Of a DNA stretch of 64,000 bases, positions 39,199 through 48,889 are shown piece after piece (positions within the stretch are counted from its first letter, which is position 1; each line of letters opens with the position of its first letter). The notes under the pieces are model-generated. The model was not told the origin of the DNA. It was given only the letters and a program-made list of their open reading frames with translations, and made no database searches. Source of the DNA: Bordetella ansorpii. GTDB taxonomy: Bacteria > Pseudomonadota > Gammaproteobacteria > Burkholderiales > Burkholderiaceae_B. The stretch spans positions 91,982-155,981 of the forward strand of contig NZ_FKBS01000013.1 of the NCBI RefSeq assembly GCF_900078315.1, written 5' to 3'. The translations under genes were made by a program, and so were the position numbers.

Positions 39199-39504
39199 GT
39201 GAAACCCGATCCTTCCGCCAGTCTGCTGCGTTACCGCTTCGCCGTCGCTTCACGCGCCCTTGCCGCCATCGGAGGCGGGTATGCGCTGGCATCCGCCGCC
39301 GCGGCGTGCTTTGCCGTATGGTTGCCCATGTCCCGGGTGGACGCGGTCCTGACGGCGCAGATGCTGGCCTTCCTGGCCTACGCCTGCGCGGTGATCTGGG
39401 TCTTCGCCACGCATAGCGCCTGGCGCGCCTGGGCGGGCATCGTGCTGCCGGCCGCGGTCTTCGCGGGGCTGTGGTGGCTGGCCCGCGTGCCGGGGGCGGC
39501 ATGA
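39199..39504 (+). CDS. DUF3649-family iron-uptake accessory membrane protein
   Basis: A small membrane protein with three hydrophobic segments, matching DUF3649 proteins that accompany PepSY proteins in iron-regulated operons. Two GTG starts are in frame. The one at 39199 (101 residues) is preferred because the other, at 39166, overlaps the Fur-like box. The TGA stop overlaps the next ATG (ATGA), so the two are coupled. The biochemical role is unknown. Confidence 0.75.
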   Translation: MKPDPSASLLRYRFAVASRALAAIGGGYALASAAAACFAVWLPMSRVDAVLTAQMLAFLAYACAVIWVFATHSAWRAWAGIVLPAAVFAGLWWLARVPGAA

Positions 39505-41300
39505 GCGCGCCCGACCACGACAAGGGCGAAGATCAAGGCGCGCGCCCCGTGAAGCCCGAGCAACCGCATCCAAGTCCCGCCGCGAACGCGGCCGCCAAGT
39601 CCGCGAAGCCGGGGGGGGCCGCGGACGGCAAGCCGCGTCCCGCGCAGGCCGAGGGCCTGCGTCAGGCGATGTCCTGGCTGCATACCTGGTCGGGCCTGAT
39701 CTTCGGCTGGGTGCTGTTCGCGATGTTCCTGACGGGCACGCTGGCGTTCTTCCGGCCCGAGATCACCCGCTGGATGCAACCCGAGGTCTCGGTGCAGGCG
39801 GTGCCCACCGCGCAATCCGTCGCGGTGGCCGAACGCTTCCTGCGCGAGCACGCGCCCAACGCCACGCGCTGGTTCATCACGCCGTCCAGTCCGCGCGAGC
39901 CGGCCATTCTTCTCACTTACCAGATTCCGAAGCCGCCGCCCGGCCAGCGCGCGTTCAAGCGGGCGGTGCTGGATCCGGCAACGGGCCAGGAGCTCAAGCT
40001 GCGCGACACGCGCGGCGGCGAGTTCTTCTACCGGTTCCATTTCGAACTGGAAATGGGCTATCCGTGGGGGCGCTGGCTGGCCAGCATCGCGGGCATGTTC
40101 ATGCTGGTCGCCATCATCAGCGGCATCATCACGCACAAGAAGATCTTCGCCGATTTCTTCACTTTCCGGCCGGGCAAGGGCGGGCAGCGCGCGTGGATGG
40201 ACGGCCACAACGTGCTGTCGGTGCTGGGACTGCCGTTCCACCTGTTGATCACGTTCAGCGGCGTGGTGCTGTTCGCGACCATGCTGCTGCCGGCGGGCAT
40301 CCTGGCCACCTACGACAACGAGCGCCAGTTCTTCGACGAAGCCTTTCCTGCCTTCGCCGTGAAGCCCGCGACCGGCAAACCGGCCGAGCTGCTGCCGCTG
40401 GGGCCGCTGGTGGCCCAGGCGCAGGCGGACTGGCAGGGCGGCCGGGTGGGGCGCGTGGTGGTCAGCCAGCCGGGCGATGCCGCCGCCACGGTCAGTGTGG
40501 GCCGCGCCACCTCCGAACGCGTGTCCTATGGCCGCCTGGCGCCGACCATCACCTACAGCGGGGTGGATGGCAGCCTGATCAGCCGCAACGACGCCCAGAG
40601 CGGCGCCGCCATCACGGCCGGCACCATCATCGGCCTGCACCTGGGGTTGTATGCCGAACCGCTGCTGCGCTGGTTCTACTTCCTGGTCAGCATGGCGGGG
40701 ACCGCCATGGTCGGCTCGGGCCTGGTCCTGTGGATCGCCAAGCGGCGCCAGAAGCTCAAGCCGGGCGCGCCCGACACGATCTCCCTGCGTGTGGTCGACG
40801 CGTTGAATGCCGGCACCATCGCCGGCCTGGGCGTGGCGTGCGCCACGTACTTCTGGGCCAACCGCCTGTTGCCCTCGGACCTGCCCAACCACGGCAAATG
40901 GGAGTCGCGTGCGTTCTTCATCGCATGGGGCGTCTGCTTCCTGTATGCCTTCGTGCGCGGACGCGGCAAGTGGCGCGAGCTGCTGTGGCTGGCGGCCGCG
41001 ATGTTGATGGCCGTGCCCGTGATCAACGCGCTGACCACCTCCCGCCACCTGGGCGTGTCGTTGCCGGCGGGCGACTGGGTAATGGCCGGGTTCGACCTGA
41101 CCACGCTGGCTTGCGGCGGCCTGCTGGCCTGGATCGCACACCGCGCGGGCCGCAAGCGTCCCGTCCCCGCGGCGCGCGCGGCCGCCAAGCCACGCGCCGC
41201 CACGCCCGCGGTCGCCCCTGCCGCGCGCAGCGCCGAGCCGGTTTCTTCCAATCGCAAGCAGGCCGAGCCTGCCGCGAACCCTGCCTACGAATCGAGGTGA
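39501..41300 (+). CDS. PepSY-associated TM protein (putative ferric-siderophore reductase / iron-uptake protein)
   Basis: A 599-residue inner-membrane protein. A low-complexity, charged N-terminal tail of about 50 residues is followed by LRQAMSWLHTWSGLIFGWVL, the PepSY_TM start. Further helices carry conserved histidines (DGHNVLSVLGLPFHLLITF and IIGLHLGLYAEPLLRWFYFL). These histidine-bearing helices fit heme-binding proteins such as FoxB/FhuF-like inner-membrane siderophore reductases, though the exact activity is not established. The C-terminal tail is Ala/Arg/Lys-rich. It is sandwiched between DUF3649 and DUF3325 genes. Confidence 0.88.
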   Translation: MSAPDHDKGEDQGARPVKPEQPHPSPAANAAAKSAKPGGAADGKPRPAQAEGLRQAMSWLHTWSGLIFGWVLFAMFLTGTLAFFRPEITRWMQPEVSVQAVPTAQSVAVAERFLREHAPNATRWFITPSSPREPAILLTYQIPKPPPGQRAFKRAVLDPATGQELKLRDTRGGEFFYRFHFELEMGYPWGRWLASIAGMFMLVAIISGIITHKKIFADFFTFRPGKGGQRAWMDGHNVLSVLGLPFHLLITFSGVVLFATMLLPAGILATYDNERQFFDEAFPAFAVKPATGKPAELLPLGPLVAQAQADWQGGRVGRVVVSQPGDAAATVSVGRATSERVSYGRLAPTITYSGVDGSLISRNDAQSGAAITAGTIIGLHLGLYAEPLLRWFYFLVSMAGTAMVGSGLVLWIAKRRQKLKPGAPDTISLRVVDALNAGTIAGLGVACATYFWANRLLPSDLPNHGKWESRAFFIAWGVCFLYAFVRGRGKWRELLWLAAAMLMAVPVINALTTSRHLGVSLPAGDWVMAGFDLTTLACGGLLAWIAHRAGRKRPVPAARAAAKPRAATPAVAPAARSAEPVSSNRKQAEPAANPAYESR

Positions 41301-41304
41301 TCGC

Positions 41305-41631
41305 ATGAACGCCGCCGCCTTCTGCCTGGCCTACGCCGGATTCTCCGCCCTGTGCCTGGCCATGGACCGCCACTACGAGGACGTGTTCGACCGCGAGATC
41401 CCGCGCCAGCATCGTCTGCTGCTGCGCCTGCTGGGCTGGCTGGGCCTGGCCCTGTCGTTGGGCGCCTCGGCGGCGGCCTGGGGCTGGAGCTACGGCACCG
41501 TCGAATGGGTCGGCATCCTCAGCCTGGCGGGCCTGTTGCTGATCTGGTTCCTGACCTACTGGCCGCGCGCGGCGCTGGCCACCGGCGGCGCCTGCGCACT
41601 GGCTGCGCCGGTGCTGGCCTGGGCGGCCTGA
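41305..41631 (+). CDS. DUF3325-family small membrane protein
   Basis: A 108-residue protein with about three hydrophobic segments and the DUF3325 phrases LAMDRHYEDVF and LGWLGLALSLGA. DUF3325 proteins are the third member of DUF3649/PepSY iron operons. It starts 4 bp after the PepSY gene. Function unknown. Confidence 0.85.
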   Translation: MNAAAFCLAYAGFSALCLAMDRHYEDVFDREIPRQHRLLLRLLGWLGLALSLGASAAAWGWSYGTVEWVGILSLAGLLLIWFLTYWPRAALATGGACALAAPVLAWAA

Positions 41632-41697
41632 GGCCCGTTTCGCGGCAGTCACGCGGAGTACACTGCGGCTTCTATTCACTCGTCCAGCGCCGCAGTC

Positions 41698-43029
41698 ATG
41701 AATACCCGCGTCCTCACCGGCATCACCACTACCGGTACTCCTCACCTGGGCAATTACGCCGGCGCCATCCGCCCGGCCATCCAGGCCAGCACCCAACCCG
41801 GCGTCGACGCGTTCTTCTTCCTGGCTGATTACCACGCGCTGATCAAGTGCGACGATCCGGCGCGCGTGGCGCGCTCCCGGCTGGAGCTGGCGGCCACGTG
41901 GCTGGCGGCGGGCCTGGATCCCGAGCGCGTCACGTTCTACCGCCAGTCCGATGTGCCCGAGATTCCCGAACTGTGCTGGCTGCTGACCTGCGTCACGCCC
42001 AAGGGCCTGATGAACCGCGCGCACGCGTACAAGGCGTCGGTGGACCAGAATGCCGCCAAGGGCGTCGAGCCCGACGACGGCGTCACCATGGGCCTGTTCT
42101 CGTATCCCATCCTGATGGCCGCGGACATCGTGATGTTCAACGCGCACAAGGTGCCGGTGGGCCGCGACCAGGTGCAGCACCTGGAGATGGCGCGCGACAT
42201 CGCGCAGCGCTTCAATCATCTGTACGGCAGCGATTTCTTCGTGTTGCCCGAGGTCGTCATCGAGGAAGAGGTGGCCACGCTGCCCGGCCTGGACGGCCGC
42301 AAGATGTCCAAGAGCTACAACAACACCATCCCGCTGTTCGAGGGCGGCGCGGCGGCCCTGCGTGCGGCGGTGATGCGCATCGTGACCGATTCGCGCCAGC
42401 CCGGCGAGCCCAAGGACGCCGAAGGCTCGCACCTGTACACCCTGTACCGCGCCTTCGCCACCCCCGAGGAAAGCGCCGCGTTCCGCGCGCAGCTCGAAGG
42501 CGGCATGGGCTGGGGCGAGGCCAAGACGGCCCTGTACGAGCGCCTGGAGGGCATCCTGGCGCCCATGCGCGAGCGCTACGACGCGCTGATGGCCCATCCC
42601 GAACGCATCGAGGAAATCCTGCTGCACGGCGCTGGCCGCGCCCGCGCGATGGCCGGTCCGGCGTTGCAGGTGCTGCGCGAGGCGGTGGGCCTGCGCAACC
42701 TGGGGGCGCAAGCGGTCGACAGGAAAGGCGCGAAGACCAAGGCTGCCAAGGGGGCGCGCTTCGTCAGTTTTCGCGATGCCGACGGCAGCTTCCGCTTCCG
42801 CCTGCTGGCCGCCGATGGCGAGGAACTGCTGACCTCGCAGGCCTATGCCGATCCCAAGCTGGCCGGCGCCGCCATGAAGCGCCTGCCGGCCGAGGGGCAA
42901 CTGCGCGCCACGGGCGAGGCCTCGCATGCGGTCCAACTGGATGGCGAGGACGTGGCCGCCAGCCCCGAGGGCGCGTCCGCCGGCGCGATCGACCGCACCC
43001 GCGACGCCTTGGCCGAACTGGCGCAGTAA
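41698..43029 (+). CDS. trpS: Tryptophanyl-tRNA synthetase with C-terminal YegP-like (DUF1508) extension
   Basis: Charges tRNA-Trp. The class I catalytic domain (about 1-335) carries the HIGH-like TGTPHLGNYAGA at 12-23 and the KMSKS loop GRKMSKSYNNT. A typical bacterial TrpRS is about 330-340 residues; this one is 443. The extra C-terminal part contains ARFVSFRDADGSFRFRLLAA followed by DGEELLTSQAYADPKLAGAA, which fits the beta-beta-alpha repeat of YegP/DUF1508. An Ala/Lys linker separates the two. The extension's role is unknown. Confidence 0.95.
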   Translation: MNTRVLTGITTTGTPHLGNYAGAIRPAIQASTQPGVDAFFFLADYHALIKCDDPARVARSRLELAATWLAAGLDPERVTFYRQSDVPEIPELCWLLTCVTPKGLMNRAHAYKASVDQNAAKGVEPDDGVTMGLFSYPILMAADIVMFNAHKVPVGRDQVQHLEMARDIAQRFNHLYGSDFFVLPEVVIEEEVATLPGLDGRKMSKSYNNTIPLFEGGAAALRAAVMRIVTDSRQPGEPKDAEGSHLYTLYRAFATPEESAAFRAQLEGGMGWGEAKTALYERLEGILAPMRERYDALMAHPERIEEILLHGAGRARAMAGPALQVLREAVGLRNLGAQAVDRKGAKTKAAKGARFVSFRDADGSFRFRLLAADGEELLTSQAYADPKLAGAAMKRLPAEGQLRATGEASHAVQLDGEDVAASPEGASAGAIDRTRDALAELAQ

Positions 43030-43041
43030 GCATTTCGCTGG

Positions 43042-43089
43042 GCAATCCGGGCGCCACGCCCGGATTGCGCTGCCCGTCAATGGGCTTTT
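43042..43089 (+). terminator. Terminator region after trpS
   Basis: A 12-bp stem, GCAATCCGGGCG (43042-43053) with CGCCCGGATTGC (43057-43068), is followed by a short GCCC/GGGC hairpin (43072-43085) and TTTT (43086-43089). A further TGTGCT/AGCACA dyad lies at 43089-43109. Confidence 0.7.
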
Positions 43090-43109
43090 GTGCTCAAAAA
43101 TTAAGCACA

Positions 43110-43320
43110 GACATTTTGTTTCGACAGACAAGTCTTGTGGTAATTTTCGAGACCGTTGGAGGCGGTTTTGGTCGCCAGGCCATTCCCAGGCAAAAGCGTT
43201 CCCGTTGAAGGGGCGGAAAAGCCTGGAAGGACGGCCCGGGGATAGGCGTGCCCGTGGCGTAGCGCTCTGCCTGAGCGCCGCCGGGGCTGGCGCCGCGCCA
43301 CCTTCTCTCGAGCGAGCATC
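43110..43320 (+). promoter_or_regulatory. Leader of lapG-lapD
   Basis: An AT-richer patch at about 43110-43150 could hold the promoter; TTGTTT with a 17-bp spacer and an extended TGTGGTAAT box is one option. The following 170 nt are GC-rich and non-coding. The conserved GEMM (cyclic-di-GMP riboswitch) sequence was looked for and not seen. Confidence 0.3.
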
Positions 43321-43983
43321 ATGTCCATACCCATACGTCTGGCTCGTCAGGCCGGCTGGGCGGTCTTGCTGTGCCTGGCCTGCTGGAGCAGCGCGGCGGG
43401 CGCGCTGGAACTGAATCCTGATCGGTTGCGCCACGCGGCCGAAACCCGCTATGGCCCGCAGGCACTGCAGGCCGTGGCGGCTTGGCTGCTGCAATTGCAC
43501 AACGATGCGGCGTTGCCGGAGCGCGACAAACTCGAACGCGTCAACGACTTCTGGAACCGCAGCATCCTGCCCGCCCAGACCATTGCGCGGCCCGCGATGG
43601 ACTGGGCCACCCCCCTGGAAATCCTGGCCAGAGGGCAGGGCGCCTATGCCGATTACGCCGTCGGCAAGTATTTCTCGTTGGCGGTGCTGGGCGTGCCCGT
43701 CGACCGCCTGCGCTTTATTTATGTCGAGGCGCGGCCGTTAGAGGGGCATCCGGTGCCGCACATGGTGCTCGGATACTACGCCACCCCCAGCGCCGAGCCG
43801 CTGGTGCTGGACAACCTCGCGGCGGCGGTGCTGCCCGCCACGCAACGTCCAGACCTGATCCCGGTTTTCAGCTTCAGCGCGGGCGGCGTCTACCTGGACG
43901 AGCGCCGCGCCGCGCCTGCCGACCGGGTCGGACGCTGGCGCGCGCTGTTGGCGCGCATGCGGCGTGAAGGTCTGGAACCCTGA
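43321..43983 (+). CDS. lapG: LapG-family transglutaminase-like periplasmic protease, catalytic Cys replaced
   Basis: A 220-residue periplasmic protein (signal peptide about 1-28) of the BTLCP/LapG family. LapG enzymes cleave large RTX adhesins when released from LapD. The scaffold is well kept: WATPLEILARGQG, KYFSLAVLGVP, PHMVLGYY with the catalytic His (147) and LVLDNL with the Asp (164). The normally invariant GDCEDY, however, reads GAYADY. Tyr109 (TAT, 43645-43647) stands at the catalytic cysteine, and two of the calcium-binding acidic positions are Ala. It is therefore probably inactive as a protease. It sits 22 bp before lapD. Confidence 0.88.
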   Translation: MSIPIRLARQAGWAVLLCLACWSSAAGALELNPDRLRHAAETRYGPQALQAVAAWLLQLHNDAALPERDKLERVNDFWNRSILPAQTIARPAMDWATPLEILARGQGAYADYAVGKYFSLAVLGVPVDRLRFIYVEARPLEGHPVPHMVLGYYATPSAEPLVLDNLAAAVLPATQRPDLIPVFSFSAGGVYLDERRAAPADRVGRWRALLARMRREGLEP

Positions 43984-44005
43984 TTGGAGTGTGTAGGAAT
44001 TGCCC

Positions 44006-45967
44006 ATGTCGATTCTTCGGCGACTGCTGTTGAGTGTTTCCCTGGTAATTGTCGCCATTCTTGTAGGCGTACTGGCCCTGAGTATCTCGTCCGCCCGTGA
44101 GTACCTGTCGGGCCAGTTGCAGATGCAGGGCCGCGATGCGGCCGTTTCCCTGGCCCTGGCGCTGTCCCAGCCGGGCAGCGCCGATCCCGCGGTCCAGTCT
44201 CTGCTGGTGACGTCGCTGTTCGACGGCGGCAACTTCAAGGAAGTCAGTTTCGAGGATGCCCAGGGCAAGCCGCTGGTGCAGCGCCGCGAGGAACATGCCG
44301 ATCCGACCGTGCCGGCCTGGTTCCGCCGCCTGGTCCCGATGCAGGCGCGCGCCGCCAGCCATCCCGTGAACAACGGCTGGCGCCAGATCGGCACCGTGAC
44401 GTTGGTGGCGGACGACGCCTATGCCTGGGAAACCTTGTGGCAAAGCTGCCTGCGCATGGCGGCGCTGGTGCTGGCCGCCGGCGTGTTGTGGGGCCTGTTC
44501 GCCTGGTCGCTGGCGCGCTGGCTGCACCGCCGTCTGCTGCCCGAACTGGGCGATCACGTCCGTGCGCTGGGACGCGGCCAATGGAATCGTGCACCGGCGG
44601 TCTCGCGGGTCGCCGAACTGGCCGCGGTGGCCGATGCGGTGAACGAGGCACGCGAGCAGTTGCGCTCCACCGCCGAGGCGCAGGCGGCTCGCACCGAATC
44701 CATGCGGGCAGAACTGGACCGCGACGTGGTCACGGGCGCGGCCAGCCGCAAGGCATTCATGCAGGACCTGGACCAGGCGCTGGCCGAGACCGCCGAGGAC
44801 GCCGAGGCGCGCCAGCGCTATCCCATGGGCCACGTGCTGGTGTTCCGCCAGCGCGACCTGGCCGGCATCAACCGCCACATGCACCGCGCGTTGGCCGATC
44901 AGTGGCTGCGCATGGTGTACGAGCGCATACAGAGCGTGGTGTCGGCGCGGCGCCAGCCCGGTGCGGTGCTCGGCCGCCTGAACGGCTCGGACTTCGCGCT
45001 GCTGTTCCCGAATTCCACTACGCCCGTGGCCACGCTGCTGGCCGAACGCCTGCGCGCGGAATTGCGTCACCTGCGCATTCCCGTGGGCGAGGGGGCGCTG
45101 TGCCGCTGGGCGCTGGCGTTGACGAACTACATGCCGGGCGCGCAGGCCGGCGAGGTGCTGGCACGGCTCGATCATGCATTGATGCAGGCCGAGAACTCGG
45201 GCGACGATCAGCCCCAGTTCGCCCCCGAGGATGCGCCGCAGGGGCTGGCCGTGGGAGAGACCGCCTGGAAGGAGGCCATCCAGAACGGCGTGCGGCTCAG
45301 CCTGTATTCGCTGTCGGTCGAGCCATTGATGGATCTGCATGGGCGGGTGGTGCGCCACGAGGCGCAACTGACGCTGCTGGCCAACGGCTCGCAGGAGCCG
45401 ATCCCCGCCCAATTGTTCATTCCCGCCGCCGTGCGCCTGAATCTGTCGGCCGATTGCGACCTGCAGGCAGTGCGCCTGGGACTGGAGTGGCTGGCGGACA
45501 ATGCCGGCGATCTGGTGGTGCGCCTGTCCCTGCCTTCGCTGAAGCAGTCCGGCTTCCTGACGCAGTTGCAGAGGCAACTGTCCGAATCCCCGGCCCTGGC
45601 GTGTCGCCTGTACGTTGAAATCGACGCGCATGGCCTGGTCGAGCAATACGCCTCGGTCGAAGACCTGTGCCGCCTGGCGGCCCGCATGGGCACGCGCGTG
45701 GGCCTGCGCCGCCTGGCGCAACAGTTCAGCGCGTTGACCCGGCTGCACGGCCTGCCGCTGGCCTATCTGAAGCTGGGGGGCAGTTTCGTTGCCGGGCTGA
45801 CCAAGAGCCCCGGCAGCCAGGCGCTGGCCGCCACGGTGATCGACCTGGCGCATCAGCGCGATATCGACGTATGCGCCGAGGACGTGCCCGACGTGGCGAC
45901 CCGGCAGGTGCTGGAAAGCCTGGGCATCACGCAGATGCGCGGGGCGGGCGTGATGGCCGAGGCCTGA
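44006..45967 (+). CDS. lapD: LapD-like cyclic-di-GMP receptor (HAMP, degenerate GGDEF and EAL)
   Basis: A 653-residue inner-membrane receptor. The first transmembrane helix (about 7-28) is followed by a periplasmic LapD domain with VPAWFRRLVPMQ and NNGWRQIGTV, the loop that normally grips LapG. After a second transmembrane helix and a HAMP segment come a GGDEF domain degenerate at its signature (LNGSDFALLF) and an EAL domain lacking the catalytic motif (RHEAQLTLL). That is as expected for LapD, which binds but does not turn over c-di-GMP. The ATG at 44006 has AGGAA 6 nt upstream. The upstream LapG partner has lost its catalytic cysteine. Confidence 0.93.
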   Translation: MSILRRLLLSVSLVIVAILVGVLALSISSAREYLSGQLQMQGRDAAVSLALALSQPGSADPAVQSLLVTSLFDGGNFKEVSFEDAQGKPLVQRREEHADPTVPAWFRRLVPMQARAASHPVNNGWRQIGTVTLVADDAYAWETLWQSCLRMAALVLAAGVLWGLFAWSLARWLHRRLLPELGDHVRALGRGQWNRAPAVSRVAELAAVADAVNEAREQLRSTAEAQAARTESMRAELDRDVVTGAASRKAFMQDLDQALAETAEDAEARQRYPMGHVLVFRQRDLAGINRHMHRALADQWLRMVYERIQSVVSARRQPGAVLGRLNGSDFALLFPNSTTPVATLLAERLRAELRHLRIPVGEGALCRWALALTNYMPGAQAGEVLARLDHALMQAENSGDDQPQFAPEDAPQGLAVGETAWKEAIQNGVRLSLYSLSVEPLMDLHGRVVRHEAQLTLLANGSQEPIPAQLFIPAAVRLNLSADCDLQAVRLGLEWLADNAGDLVVRLSLPSLKQSGFLTQLQRQLSESPALACRLYVEIDAHGLVEQYASVEDLCRLAARMGTRVGLRRLAQQFSALTRLHGLPLAYLKLGGSFVAGLTKSPGSQALAATVIDLAHQRDIDVCAEDVPDVATRQVLESLGITQMRGAGVMAEA

Positions 45968-46043
45968 GGGCAGGGCCATCGGTGTTGGCCTTGCATGAGG
46001 AATGGGGAACGCTCCCCCCGCTGCCTTGGAGCGGCCTGGCGTT

Positions 46044-46076
46044 AAAAAAAGCGGCGGCCATCATGGCCGCCGTTTC
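46044..46076. terminator. Bidirectional terminator between lapD and tex
   Basis: CGGCGGCCAT (46052-46061) pairs with ATGGCCGCCG (46063-46072). On the minus strand seven T residues follow (46050-46044), a strong terminator for tex. On the plus strand GTTT follows, a weaker stop for lapD. Confidence 0.85.
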
Positions 46077-46095
46077 GCATCTCGCGCCTGCCGTA

Positions 46096-48474
<2,379 letters not shown>

Positions 48475-48889
48475 CTTCGCTATGGCTGAAATACGAACAA
48501 GCGCCGGATTTTGCCATAAGCGACCCACGCCTCCGCGCGGGCGGGCTCCGCCAGGACAAGTGTGTCCTTTGGTTTCCAGGCGGAATGCCGGGGCCGCGAA
48601 CCGCCGCAGGTCCCGTGTGCGCGGACTTTTGCCGGATGGCGGAAGTTGCTGGCCCTGGCGTGACGAAACCGTCGCACGCCGCGCAGTCCGCCAATCGTGG
48701 TCGGGCATCCGCAGGCGCCGACCCGGAAACCGCAGCGGACAGCGGACGCGGCCCGGGGCGGCTCGCCGGGTCCTGACAGCATCCTTTCCGGGCCCGCGGT
48801 CCGCCCGCGGCAGCGTAGCGGAAACGTCCCTGCCGAAGACTGCCGCAGGCGGCCCCGGGTATCATGTAGGTCATCTTCCCGCCCCCGCC
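48475..48889. other. 415-bp intergenic region between divergent tex and dinG
   Basis: No gene with convincing composition or similarity was seen, although frames are open on both strands. A small hairpin AGGACA/TGTCCT occurs at 48553-48568. Promoters for tex and the helicase gene must lie here, but none stands out. Confidence 0.5.

Noticed and set aside
43110-43320. Cyclic-di-GMP riboswitch in the lapG leader
   Set aside because: The conserved GEMM sequence and its tetraloop receptor were not found.
48480-48782. A 100-codon frame on the minus strand upstream of tex
   Set aside because: No ribosome site or similarity, and the composition is that of GC-rich non-coding sequence.
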